From NCBI RefSeq assembly GCF_000745015.1, contig NZ_JQNA01000002.1:4464001-4528000 (forward strand): a stretch of DNA of 64,000 nucleotides. Direction: 5' to 3'. This document shows, piece by piece, positions 1 through 8,596 of the stretch. Under the pieces are notes generated by a model. That model made no database searches. It was given only the letters and a program-made list of their open reading frames with translations, and was not told where the DNA came from. Made by a program: the position numbers and the translations under genes. How positions within the stretch are numbered: the stretch's first letter is position 1; the number at the start of each line of letters is the position of its first letter. Origin of the DNA: Burkholderia sp. 9120. Lineage in GTDB: Bacteria > Pseudomonadota > Gammaproteobacteria > Burkholderiales > Burkholderiaceae.

Positions 1-864
1 AATCTTCAGATAGCGCACGCCGTTCGCCTCCGGCTCCGGCAGCGCGCCCGCGCGGATATTGATCTGGATAGCCGGCAGAATCAGCGTCGGCATGCCGAGC
101 GTGCGGTCGCGCGCGGTGCGCAGCGCGACGAACGCCTCTTCGCTCACGCCGTCGTGCAAATGGATATTGTCGCGGCGCTGTTCGGCCACGGTGGTCTGCC
201 AGCGCGGTTCGCGCGAGGGTGGCGGGTAGTCGTGGCACATGCACAGCCGCGTTTCCGGCGGCAGCGCCAGCAACCCGCGCGCGGACTCGTATAGCGTACC
301 CGCGTCGCCGCCCGGAAAATCGCAGCGCGCCGAGCCGAGGTCCGGCATGAACAGCGTATCGCCGACGAACACCGCATCGCCGATCCGGTACGCCATGTCG
401 GCGGGCGTATGGCCCGGCACATGCAGCGCCTCGCCGCCCAATCCGCCGATGCTGAAGGTCTCGCCCGGGGCGAACAGATGATCGAACTGGCGGCCGTCAG
501 TGCGCATCTCGTCGGCCAGATTGAAGACACGTTTGAACGCGCCCTGCACGATGCGGATATCCGCGCCGATGGCGATCCTGCCGCCCAGCGCGCCCTTCAG
601 ATACGGCGCCGCCGAAACATGATCGGCATGCGCGTGCGTCTCCAGCAACCATTCGACCTGCAAGCCATGGGCTTTGACAAAGTCCACGACGCGTTCCGCC
701 GACGCCGTCGACGTATGCCCGGACTTCGGGTCGTAGTCGAGTACCGGGTCGATCACCGCGCAGGCCGAGCCTTCGGCGGCGAACACCACATACGTGAACG
801 TGCCGGTCGTGGTGTCGTAGAGGGCTTCGATCAACGGGCTCATGCTCTGCTCCATGCTACTCAT
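1..864 (-). CDS. MBL-fold metallo-hydrolase, persulfide-dioxygenase/glyoxalase II-like (3' end beyond window)
   Basis: The minus-strand frame is open from 864 down to base 1 and runs off the window, so about 288 residues are visible and the C-terminus is missing. The metal-binding core is clear: THAHADH (metallo-beta-lactamase motif 2), then GHTPAD and VFVGDTLF further on. The stretch SARCDFPGG after the third motif resembles ETHE1/Blh-type persulfide dioxygenases more than classical glyoxalase II. Expected activity is metal-dependent thiol or persulfide chemistry in the cytoplasm; this is inferred from the fold. In-frame ATGs lie at 864, 855 and 843; the one at 843 has the better-spaced GGAG, so the start is uncertain. 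It begins 13 bases after the stop of the glutamine amidotransferase gene and is probably cotranscribed with it. Confidence 0.8.
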   Translation of the reverse strand, partial: MSSMEQSMSPLIEALYDTTTGTFTYVVFAAEGSACAVIDPVLDYDPKSGHTSTASAERVVDFVKAHGLQVEWLLETHAHADHVSAAPYLKGALGGRIAIGADIRIVQGAFKRVFNLADEMRTDGRQFDHLFAPGETFSIGGLGGEALHVPGHTPADMAYRIGDAVFVGDTLFMPDLGSARCDFPGGDAGTLYESARGLLALPPETRLCMCHDYPPPSREPRWQTTVAEQRRDNIHLHDGVSEEAFVALRTARDRTLGMPTLILPAIQINIRAGALPEPEANGVRYLKI

Positions 865-877
865 CCTGCTCCAAGGT

Positions 878-1711
878 TCACGCCAGTTGCGGCTTGAACG
901 GATATTGCTCGATCGTGCCGCCGCGCGCCACCACCGCCGTGCTTTCGGGAATTTCCTCCCACCAGCCCGGCAGATCGGCGAGCGGCTCGGACAGCACCAG
1001 AAACGCGTCGTCGCCGGCCGCCGTGATGCGCGAGTCGTCCGGATACAACTCGTGCAGATGATGAAACGACGTGCTGTGAAACAGCGAGCGCGACGCCCCT
1101 TCGCTCGAATAGCGTACCGCGACGATCTGCTCGCCGTCGGTCGCGCACACCGTCATGTTCAGCGGTTCGTCGACGCCATGCGCGCGGCCGGTGGTTTCGA
1201 CGAAACCCACCATACGTTCGAGCGCGGTAACCGGCGCGAGTTCAAGGCCGAACGTCAGCGCCAGAAAGAACAACACCTCGGAATCGGTCGAGCCTTCAAT
1301 CGAAGGAAACAGCTCGGGGTCGATCGCCAGCATCAGATCGCGCCGCACCACCGGATAGTTGCGCACCAGGCCATTGTGCGCGAACAGCCAGCGGCCATAG
1401 CGGAACGGATGACAGTTGGTTTCCTGCGAAGGCGTGTCGGTCGCCGCGCGGATATGCGCGACGAACAGCGGCGCGCGAATCGCCCGCGCGGCTTCGCGCA
1501 GATTGCGGTCGCTCCACGCCGGCTGGATGCAGCGGTAACGGAACGGAATATCGGTCGGGTGGCCGTACCAGCCGATACCGAAGCCGTCGCCGTTCGTGGT
1601 GGTATGGCCGAGCCGCGAATGCAGGCTCTGATCGATCAGCGAGTGTTTCGCGTTGAACAGCACCGTTTCGAGCTGAAGCGGGTTACCTGTATAAGCGAGC
1701 CAGCGGCACAT
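878..1711 (-). CDS. Class II glutamine amidotransferase (YafJ-like)
   Basis: 277 residues. The start is fixed by biochemistry: class II glutamine amidotransferases need an N-terminal cysteine, and the ATG at 1711 gives M-C-R-W-L-A-Y with Cys at position 2. A GGAG lies about 8 bases upstream; an upstream in-frame ATG would bury the cysteine. The N-terminal half has the expected HTTTNGDGFGIGWY, HIRAAT and NCHPF-YGRWLFAHNG blocks, which bind glutamine and form the oxyanion site. No second synthetase domain is visible, so the acceptor of the released ammonia is unknown, as for E. coli YafJ. It sits between a MarC gene and an MBL-fold hydrolase on the same strand. Confidence 0.88.
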   Translation of the reverse strand: MCRWLAYTGNPLQLETVLFNAKHSLIDQSLHSRLGHTTTNGDGFGIGWYGHPTDIPFRYRCIQPAWSDRNLREAARAIRAPLFVAHIRAATDTPSQETNCHPFRYGRWLFAHNGLVRNYPVVRRDLMLAIDPELFPSIEGSTDSEVLFFLALTFGLELAPVTALERMVGFVETTGRAHGVDEPLNMTVCATDGEQIVAVRYSSEGASRSLFHSTSFHHLHELYPDDSRITAAGDDAFLVLSEPLADLPGWWEEIPESTAVVARGGTIEQYPFKPQLA

Positions 1712-1802
1712 TGGGTTCTCTCCGGTGCGATGCAACCTGGCGGCGGTTGCGCTCTGCTGCGACACAACGCTCCGGCGCGGCAGGCTGCCGCCCGGCCCGA
1801 CA

Positions 1803-2480
1803 CTACTTGATCACCGGCTGCAACGTCGCGATCGGAATCAGGAATTCGGAGAAGCCGGTCAGCATGATCTGCACGCCAATACACAACAGCAGAAACGACG
1901 AGACGCGCATGGCGACCTTGGTGCCTTCCACGCCGAGGTAACGGGCGAAAATCACCGCACGGCTGTATACCAGATAGACGCTGAGCGCCACCAGCAGCGA
2001 GATAACCACCGACGCAACGCTCGACAGCACGAACTCGGACAGCTTGTGCGTGCGGTTCGCGGTCAGCGCGATGGCGGTGGCGATCGAGCCCGGCCCGGTG
2101 GTCAGCGGAATGGTGAATGGGAAGAACGCCTTCGACATGGCGTTGTCCGCGTCGACGCGTTTCACCGCCGGTTGCTCGGCCGGCTGGGTATCGGGCGCGT
2201 TGAGCATCTGCCAGCCGCCGACCGCGACCGCGAGGCCGCCGCCGATGCGCAGCGCCTGCATCGAAATGCCGAAGAAATGCAGGATCGGGGTGCCGATAAA
2301 GAACGCCACCAGCAGCACGCAGACCACGTTGATGGCGATCTTGCGGGCGAGCGCGGTGCGCTCCTCGGTGGTCAACGACGCAGTCCGGTCAAGGAAGACA
2401 AAGGCAATGCCGATCGGGTTGATGATGCTGATCAGCCCGGTGAAGCCAAACAGAATGTCCGAGATCAGACTTTCGACCAT
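1803..2480 (-). CDS. MarC family integral membrane protein
   Basis: 225 residues, almost entirely hydrophobic, with about six membrane segments. The MarC signature is at the N-terminus (FTGLISIINPIGIAFVFLDRT), followed by the conserved central loop with FPFTIPLTTGPGSIATAIAL. Members were once linked to multiple antibiotic resistance, but a transport role has not been established, so substrate is left open. The ATG at 2480 is chosen because the family N-terminus begins right after it; sequence upstream to 2660 in the same frame is arginine-rich and does not look like a membrane protein. It heads a probable unit with the two downstream minus-strand genes, 91 bases before the amidotransferase start. 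Confidence 0.88.
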   Translation of the reverse strand: MVESLISDILFGFTGLISIINPIGIAFVFLDRTASLTTEERTALARKIAINVVCVLLVAFFIGTPILHFFGISMQALRIGGGLAVAVGGWQMLNAPDTQPAEQPAVKRVDADNAMSKAFFPFTIPLTTGPGSIATAIALTANRTHKLSEFVLSSVASVVISLLVALSVYLVYSRAVIFARYLGVEGTKVAMRVSSFLLLCIGVQIMLTGFSEFLIPIATLQPVIK

Positions 2481-2778
2481 ATGCGTTTTCCGTGATGAAC
2501 GACTGCTCGCGTCGCGTGACCGGGATGATATCGCGCCGCGCCAGCCGGCACGGTGAAAAGTGCGCAACCGGCACCCTTGCCATAGCCTCGTCACCGCGGA
2601 CGCCGCGCATTGCAGCGCAGCAAGCCGCGCGGAAAACACGCAAAAAAGATGCACGCGCAACTTTCGGAAAGCCTACACTTTTTTGACTTACTTTACGTAC
2701 CCAAAGCATCAGGCATAAAGTCCCCAGCGAAGCCGCACTTTCAACGAGACGTACTTACCGGTTCGAGGAGTTGCCCCC

Positions 2779-2997
2779 ATGTTGCTTCGTGTACTCGCCG
2801 CGCTGCCGTTCGTCGGCATACTGCTCGGTGTTCCGTTTGTGAATCGCGTCGAGCCGCTGATGCTCGGCATGCCGTTCGTGCTGGCCTGGATCGTCATGTG
2901 GGTCGTGCTCAGCGCGATCATCATGGCGGTCGTCTACCGTCTGGACCCGTCCAACCGTCAACTCGCCGCCGTCGAAGGCGAGGAGGTCCGCCCATGA
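2779..2997 (+). CDS. DUF3311 small membrane protein
   Basis: 72 residues with two hydrophobic helices and a short charged tail, the usual form of DUF3311 proteins. These small proteins are regularly encoded directly before sodium:solute symporters and are probably accessory subunits, but no biochemical role is proven. Its TGA (2995-2997) overlaps the ATG of the symporter gene (2994-2996), a 4-base ATGA overlap that implies translational coupling and roughly matched expression. Confidence 0.9.
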   Translation: MLLRVLAALPFVGILLGVPFVNRVEPLMLGMPFVLAWIVMWVVLSAIIMAVVYRLDPSNRQLAAVEGEEVRP

Positions 2998-4466
2998 GCG
3001 CCCTGCTGATCATTGCTGCCATTACGCTGTTCGCGCTGTACCTCGGCATACGCGCGCGGCGCGGCCACGACATGAGCCTCGAACAATGGACCGTGGGCGG
3101 CCGCAGCTTCGGCACCGCGTTCGTGTTCCTGCTGATGGCGGGCGAGATCTACACCACCTTCACCTTCCTCGGCGGCAGCGGTTTCGCCTATGGCAAGGGC
3201 GCGCCGGTCTACTACATTCTCGCGTACGGCACGCTCGCGTACATCATCTCGTACTGGATGCTGCCGCCCATCTGGCGTTATGCGCGAGACCACCGGCTCG
3301 TGTCGCAACCGCACTTCTTCGCGCGCAAATACGACAGCCCCGCGCTCGGCACGCTGGTCGCGCTGGTGGGTGTCGCCGCGCTGATTCCGTACCTCGTGCT
3401 GCAACTCAAGGGGCTCGGCATTATCGTCGCGACCGCGTCGTACGGCGCGATTTCGTCGACCACGGCGATCTGGCTTGGCGCCGGCGTCGTGACCGCTTAC
3501 GTGATCGTCTCCGGCGTGCGCGGCTCGGCGTGGAATTCGGTGGTGAAGGACACGCTGATCCTCGCGATCGTGCTGTTCCTCGGCATTTATCTGCCGATTC
3601 ACTACTACGGCGGCTTCAGCGACATGTTCCGCGCGATCGACGCCGCCCGCCCCGGCTTCCTGACCTTCCCGGCCAAGGGCTCGAGCGTGACCTGGTTCCA
3701 GTCGACGGTGCTGCTGACCGCGCTGGGTTTCTTCATGTGGCCGCACTCGTTCGGTTCGATCTTCACCGCGCGCGACGAACGCATCTTCCGCCGCAATGCG
3801 ATGGTGCTGCCGCTGTACCAGCTGATCCTGCTGTTCGTGTTCTTCGTCGGCTTTGCCGCGACGCTGAAGGTGCCGGGCCTCAAGGGCGGCGACATCGACC
3901 TGTCGCTGTTCCGCCTGTCGCTGCAGACCTTCGACCCATGGTTCGTCGGCGTGATCGGCGGGGCCGGCATTCTGACCGCGCTGGTGCCGGGCTCCATGAT
4001 CCTGACCTCGGCCTCCACGCTGCTCGCCAACGACGTCTACCGTGGCATGGTGAACCGCAACGCGTCGGACGCCACGGTGACCAATCTGGCGCGGCTTCTG
4101 GTGCCGGTGGTAGCGCTGGTGGCGGTCGGCTTCACGCTGCACGGCGGCGAAACGATCGTGGCCCTGCTGCTGATGGGTTACAGCTTCGTGACGCAGTTGT
4201 TCCCGGCGGTGATCTGCAGCCTGCGGCCGCATAACCGTGCCACCAAACAAGGCGCGTTCTGCGGGATTCTCGCCGGCGTGGCGGTGGTCACCATCACGAC
4301 CACGATGCACCTGAGCGTCGGCCAGTTGATGCCGTTCCTGCCGGACGCGCTGAAGGACGTCAACATCGGCTTCCTGGCGCTGGCGGTGAATATCATCGTG
4401 TTCGCGCTGGTCAGTGCGGTGACGCAGCCGCATCCGGTCGAACAGACGCACGCGCCGGTGCATTAA
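2994..4466 (+). CDS. Sodium:solute symporter family protein (monocarboxylate-type permease)
   Basis: 490 residues with about 13 membrane helices. SSS-family features include LEQWTVGGRSFGTAFVFLL near residue 30, the GSGFAYGKGAPVYY segment, and MWPHSFGSIFTARDE in the centre. Pairing with DUF3311 and overall shape resemble the MctP-type monocarboxylate uptake permeases, so uptake of small organic acids with sodium is the best guess; the true substrate cannot be read from sequence. The ATG at 2994 is chosen because it has AGGAGG nine bases upstream and overlaps the preceding stop. An in-frame extension upstream overlaps the DUF3311 gene and is not credible. A strong hairpin terminator follows. 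Confidence 0.9.
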   Translation: MSALLIIAAITLFALYLGIRARRGHDMSLEQWTVGGRSFGTAFVFLLMAGEIYTTFTFLGGSGFAYGKGAPVYYILAYGTLAYIISYWMLPPIWRYARDHRLVSQPHFFARKYDSPALGTLVALVGVAALIPYLVLQLKGLGIIVATASYGAISSTTAIWLGAGVVTAYVIVSGVRGSAWNSVVKDTLILAIVLFLGIYLPIHYYGGFSDMFRAIDAARPGFLTFPAKGSSVTWFQSTVLLTALGFFMWPHSFGSIFTARDERIFRRNAMVLPLYQLILLFVFFVGFAATLKVPGLKGGDIDLSLFRLSLQTFDPWFVGVIGGAGILTALVPGSMILTSASTLLANDVYRGMVNRNASDATVTNLARLLVPVVALVAVGFTLHGGETIVALLLMGYSFVTQLFPAVICSLRPHNRATKQGAFCGILAGVAVVTITTTMHLSVGQLMPFLPDALKDVNIGFLALAVNIIVFALVSAVTQPHPVEQTHAPVH

Positions 4467-4490
4467 GCTTCGCTTCCAGCAGGACTTGAA

Positions 4491-4520
4491 AGGGCTGTCG
4501 CCATTGGCGACGGCCCTTTT
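4491..4520 (+). terminator. Rho-independent terminator after the symporter gene
   Basis: A 13-base inverted repeat (arms 4491-4503 and 4505-4517, one G-T wobble) forms a GC-rich stem. It ends in a TTTT run at 4517-4520, 25 bases after the symporter stop. It separates the transporter operon from glgA. Confidence 0.85.
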
Positions 4521-4759
4521 CCGTTTACCGGTCGCGCGCCGAATGTCAAATCTACATAAGAATGAAAAAACCGCCCGCGTTCCAGCGCGAACTTCAGCGC
4601 GAACGTCACGGCGAAATACAGCGGCCCGCACTGCAACACAAACCCGCAGCCGCGGCGCAAATCTTCCGCCCGCTCCGGGCACACCCCTTGCTGAACAGAC
4701 ACATCGCCGAATCCGGCCGCACTGTGCAAGTGCAAAAATTTGCGTCCCTGGGGGCCACC

Positions 4760-6403
4760 TTGTCGCTCAACGTTCTTCTTGTCGCTTCCGAAGCCCTGCC
4801 GCTCGCCAAGTCCGGCGGCCTCGGCGACATGGTCAGTGCCTACGCCGCCGCGCTGCGCGATGCCGGCGTGGATGTCTCGATTCTGATGCCCGCTTATCCC
4901 GAGGCGCTCGAACGCGCCCTCGACGTCGCGCCCGTCGCGCGCATGACCGGCCTGCCCGGCGGCGACGCCCGGCTGCTGCGCGCGCGTATGCCCGACACCG
5001 GCGTCACCGTGCTGCTGCTGCAAATGGATCACCTGTTCGCCCGCGAAGGGCTGTACCGCGATCCGCAAGGGCGCGACTACCTCGACAACCTGACGCGCTT
5101 CGCGTCGCTCGCCGCGGCGGCCACGCGTATCGCGCGCGGCGTGCGTAATCTGAAGCGCCCCGACATCGTGCACGCGCACGATTGGCATGCAGGCCTCACG
5201 CCGCTTTATATGCGGCTCGCGGGCGTCGCCGCGAAAAGCGTCTTCACGATTCACAACCTCGCGTTCCAGGGCAACCATCCGCTCGCGATGGGCGGCTGGA
5301 TCGGCGTGCCGTCCGACTTGCTGACGCCCGCGCTGTCCGACGAACGCAGCATCGAGTTCTACGGCTCGCTGAGCATGATGAAAGCGGGCATCGTCCACGC
5401 CGACCGGGTCAACACCGTCAGCCGACGCTATGCGCGCGAGATTCTGACGTCCCGCTTCGGGCACGGCATGGAAGGCGTGTTGCAGGCGCAGGCGGGCAAG
5501 CTGTCCGGCATCGTCAACGGGATCGATACCGTTGCGTGGAATCCGGCGACCGATTCGCAGATTGCGCGCCCCTATTCCGTCGACGACACCGCCGGCAAGC
5601 AGGCCTGCAAGCGCGAGCTGCAACAGGCGTTCGGACTGACGCGTGACCCGTTCGCGCCGCTGGTCGCGATCGGCAGCCGGCTGACGGAACAGAAGCTTGC
5701 CGACGTCGTGGTGCACGCGCTGCCCACGCTGCTCGAACGGCATCCGCGTTTGCAATTCGCGATTCTCGGTCAGGGCGAGCCCGCGCTCGAACTGGCGCTG
5801 CAGCAACTGGCGGCAGCGTGGCCTGGGCGCGTGGGCGTGCAGATCGGTTATGACGAACGACGCGCGCATATGCTGCACGCAGGCGCGGACATGCTGCTGC
5901 ATGGCAGCCGCTTCGAACCCTGCGGACTCACCCAGCTTTACGCGATGCGTTACGGCACGATTCCGGTGGCGTCGCGCGTGGGTGGGCTGGCGGATACGAT
6001 CGTCGACTATGTGCCGCTCGAGGCGCCCGATCCGCGTGAGCCGCGTGACGTGCGGCTCATGCACGGTGAAGACAGCGCGACCGGCTTTCTGTTCGACGGC
6101 GAGCAGGTCGACGATGTCGTGCATGCGCTCGGACGGGCCTTGACCGCGTTCATGCAACCGGCGTCGTGGCACGCGTTGCAGCGCAATGCGATGAGCCGCG
6201 ATTCGGGTTGGGAAGCGTCGACCGAGAACTATCTCGCGTTGTATGCGGAGATGGTCGATGCACGCCCGGCGCTGCGCGAGACGCGCGTTCGCAAGACACC
6301 GGTTCGGGCTCGCGCGGCGGGCTCCTCGGGTGCGACGCGCCAGGCTGCGCGTGCGGACGAGGGATTCAACGCGGGCGTCGGAGAGATGGCGCGCAGTGCA
6401 TAA
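4760..6403 (+). CDS. glgA: Glycogen synthase (ADP-glucose), GT5
   Basis: 547 residues from the TTG at 4760. Transfers glucose from ADP-glucose to the growing alpha-1,4-glucan. The N-terminus shows LNVLLVASEALPLAKSGGLGD, including the KxGGL ADP-glucose site (Lys17). Further on are HAHDWHAGL, the VNTVSRRYA segment and, in the C-terminal domain, RFEPCGLTQLYAMRYG with the catalytic Glu. TTG is preferred because it places the start 16 residues before KSGGL, as in other GlgA proteins, with GGGGG six bases upstream. An ATG at 4562 would add 66 residues of low-quality sequence. About 45 basic C-terminal residues after the catalytic domain are extra. No other glg gene is nearby, so it is an orphan here. 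Confidence 0.9.
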   Translation: MSLNVLLVASEALPLAKSGGLGDMVSAYAAALRDAGVDVSILMPAYPEALERALDVAPVARMTGLPGGDARLLRARMPDTGVTVLLLQMDHLFAREGLYRDPQGRDYLDNLTRFASLAAAATRIARGVRNLKRPDIVHAHDWHAGLTPLYMRLAGVAAKSVFTIHNLAFQGNHPLAMGGWIGVPSDLLTPALSDERSIEFYGSLSMMKAGIVHADRVNTVSRRYAREILTSRFGHGMEGVLQAQAGKLSGIVNGIDTVAWNPATDSQIARPYSVDDTAGKQACKRELQQAFGLTRDPFAPLVAIGSRLTEQKLADVVVHALPTLLERHPRLQFAILGQGEPALELALQQLAAAWPGRVGVQIGYDERRAHMLHAGADMLLHGSRFEPCGLTQLYAMRYGTIPVASRVGGLADTIVDYVPLEAPDPREPRDVRLMHGEDSATGFLFDGEQVDDVVHALGRALTAFMQPASWHALQRNAMSRDSGWEASTENYLALYAEMVDARPALRETRVRKTPVRARAAGSSGATRQAARADEGFNAGVGEMARSA

Positions 6404-6503
6404 CCCGCGCTTCGAATAACCCCACGCGGCAACGGTTGAACGACCCGACGCCGCGTCCCGCACGTTAAGCTCGCTGGCATACTCGTCTTTCCCGGAGTTG
6501 CCG

Positions 6504-6893
6504 ATGCCGTCACCCGTTCTCCGCGTCGCCCGTCCCACCAACCAGCTCAATCAGGTCGCCGATTTCTACACGCGTGGACTCGGCTTCGAGGTGCTGGCGC
6601 GTTTCGCCGATCACGAGGGTTTCGACGGCGTCGTCGTCGGACGGCGCGACTGTCCGTGGCACATCGAATTCACGCATCAGCACGGCGTCAGCGTCGAACG
6701 CGCGCCGACTCACGAACATCTTCTCGTGCTCTATCTGCCCGCCCTCGACGAGTGGACCGCCGCGGTCGAGCGGCTTCAGGCATTCGGCGCGATGCCGTGC
6801 CAGGCCGAAAATCCCTACTGGGATCGCCAAGGCAAAACCTTCGAAGATCCTGACGGTTATCGAATCGTCCTGCAGCATGCCGCCTGGGGCTGA
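6504..6893 (+). CDS. VOC superfamily (glyoxalase/bleomycin-resistance fold) protein
   Basis: 129 residues, one vicinal-oxygen-chelate module. It starts LRVARPTNQLNQVADFYTRG, typical of the first beta-alpha repeat, and ends with FEDPDGYRIVLQ, the typical last strand with a metal-ligand position. The HIEFTHQHG stretch supplies other possible ligands. Function within this large family (lyase, dioxygenase or binding protein) cannot be assigned. GGAG six bases before the ATG at 6504 fixes the start. It stands alone between glgA and a lipoprotein gene. Confidence 0.85.
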   Translation: MPSPVLRVARPTNQLNQVADFYTRGLGFEVLARFADHEGFDGVVVGRRDCPWHIEFTHQHGVSVERAPTHEHLLVLYLPALDEWTAAVERLQAFGAMPCQAENPYWDRQGKTFEDPDGYRIVLQHAAWG

Positions 6894-7167
6894 GTTCGAT
6901 AATTCATCACGCATAGCATGCGCAAAAGCGATGTTCCACACCGGGCACACTCGCGCGATGTTGAACGCTTCCTGACAATCCCGGCGAACTGAATGCTGCT
7001 TGACAGCTCGCGAGCACGCAAGGCAAGCTTCGGCATCCAGAACAATTCCCGCTTCCATTCCCTTCCATTCCGGCTAGCTGCATTTCGCGTGTTGTGCCTG
7101 TCGTACCCGTTACCTCCCGTGTTCCGATTCCGTTGACGCTGTCCATGCCTGCTTCGAGAGGGTCGCC

Positions 7168-8592
7168 ATGTCAAGAAGTCGAATCATCGCCGCCGTGCTG
7201 CTCGCTATCGCACTGACCGCCTGCCAGACGTCGCCGAGCGGCGACATGGCCCAGTCCCGCGCCGCGCCCGTGACCGCCAGCACCGCCGAGATCCGCTCGA
7301 TCGCCAAAGACGCGTATCTCTACGGCACGCCCCTGGTTGCTGTGTACAGCACGATGTATGCGTTTTCAGTAGACAGCACCAATCCGCAATACAAAGGTCC
7401 CTTCAATTCCATCCTGAACGTCGCACGCGTTTTCACACCCGACGACACCGCTTTCGTCACGCCCAACTCCGACACGCCCTATACGTTCGCCGGTCTCGAT
7501 CTGCGTGCGGAACCGGTGGTTATCACGGTCCCGCCGATGGACCGGAAACGCTACTTCGTGTTCCAGTTGCTGGACCTGTACACCTTCAACTTCGCCTATA
7601 TCGGCAGCCGCACCACCGGCAACCACGGCGGCACATTCCTGATAGCGGGTCCGCGCTGGAACGGTCAGACGCCGAACGGCATCACCCAGGTGATCCGCTC
7701 CGAGACCGATCTGGTGAACGTCGTGGGACGCACGCAACTGTTCAATCCCGGCGACCTCGACAACGTCAAGCAGATTCAGGCGGGCTACAAGCTGCAGACG
7801 CTCTCGGCGTTCACCGGCACCGCGCCACCGCCCGCCGCGCCGGCCGTGCAATGGATCAAGCCGATCTCGCCGGCCGCCGCGCGCACCTCGCTCGAGTTCT
7901 TCAACCAGCTCGCGTTCGTGTTGCAGTTCGCCCCCGTCAATCCGGACGAAGCCGGACTGCGCAGCCGCTTCGCACAGATCGGCGTGGTGCCGGGGCAGCG
8001 CTTCGACGTGAACACGCTGTCGGCGGAGCAGAAGGCGGCGTTTAGCGCCGGCATGCAGGACGGCCAGAAGGCGATCGACGACCGGCGCGCGTCGCTCGGC
8101 GGCAAAACGGACACCTTATTCGGCACGCGCGAGTATCTGAAGAACGACTATGTGACGCGCGCCACCGGCACGCAGGTCGGCATCGGCGCGAATTCGCGGG
8201 AAGAAGCGCTGTATCCGGTGCTCGACAAGGACGCGAGCGGCCAGCCGCTGGACGGCAGTCAGCATCGTTACGTGCTGCGCTTTCCCAAAGGGCAATTGCC
8301 GCCGGTGAACGCGTTCTGGTCGGTGACCATGTACGGATTGCCGGACCAGTTGCTGGTGAAAAATCCGCTCGACCGCTATCTGATCAACTCACCGATGCTG
8401 CCGCAACTCAAAAAGGATCGGGACGGCGCGGTGACGATTTATATCCAGTCCGAAGCGCCCGCCAACGCCCGCAAGGCGAACTGGCTGCCGGCGCCGGATG
8501 GGCCGTTCATGATCACCCTGCGCTATTACTGGCCGAAGCAGGCGCTGCTCGATGGCAAGTGGAAGACGCCCGTGGTCAAACGCGTGAACTAG
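7168..8592 (+). CDS. DUF1254/DUF1214 domain lipoprotein
   Basis: 474 residues. The N-terminus is a lipoprotein signal (AVLLAIALTAC, lipidated Cys19), so the protein is expected in the cell envelope. A DUF1254 module follows (about residues 45-175, including TPNSDTPYTFAGLDLRAEP) and a DUF1214 module at the C-terminus (about 350-470, including FWSVTMYGLPDQLLVKNP). This two-domain family is widespread in proteobacteria and has no settled biochemical role. An isolated monocistronic gene: the 275 bases upstream hold no other recognisable feature, and the convergent oxidoreductase gene ends 5 bases downstream. Confidence 0.88.
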   Translation: MSRSRIIAAVLLAIALTACQTSPSGDMAQSRAAPVTASTAEIRSIAKDAYLYGTPLVAVYSTMYAFSVDSTNPQYKGPFNSILNVARVFTPDDTAFVTPNSDTPYTFAGLDLRAEPVVITVPPMDRKRYFVFQLLDLYTFNFAYIGSRTTGNHGGTFLIAGPRWNGQTPNGITQVIRSETDLVNVVGRTQLFNPGDLDNVKQIQAGYKLQTLSAFTGTAPPPAAPAVQWIKPISPAAARTSLEFFNQLAFVLQFAPVNPDEAGLRSRFAQIGVVPGQRFDVNTLSAEQKAAFSAGMQDGQKAIDDRRASLGGKTDTLFGTREYLKNDYVTRATGTQVGIGANSREEALYPVLDKDASGQPLDGSQHRYVLRFPKGQLPPVNAFWSVTMYGLPDQLLVKNPLDRYLINSPMLPQLKKDRDGAVTIYIQSEAPANARKANWLPAPDGPFMITLRYYWPKQALLDGKWKTPVVKRVN

Positions 8593-8596
8593 CGGG

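Noticed and set aside
2683..2719. TTGACT with downstream CATAAA before the DUF3311 gene
   Set aside because: The spacing between the hexamers is about 25 bases, too long for a sigma-70 promoter.
2958..4682. Long minus-strand open frame opposite the symporter gene
   Set aside because: Composition is Arg/Gln/His-rich with no domain; the plus-strand symporter with operon coupling explains the region.
4463..6550. Minus-strand frame of about 695 codons opposite glgA
   Set aside because: No recognisable domain and Arg-rich shadow composition; glgA motifs on the plus strand are unmistakable.
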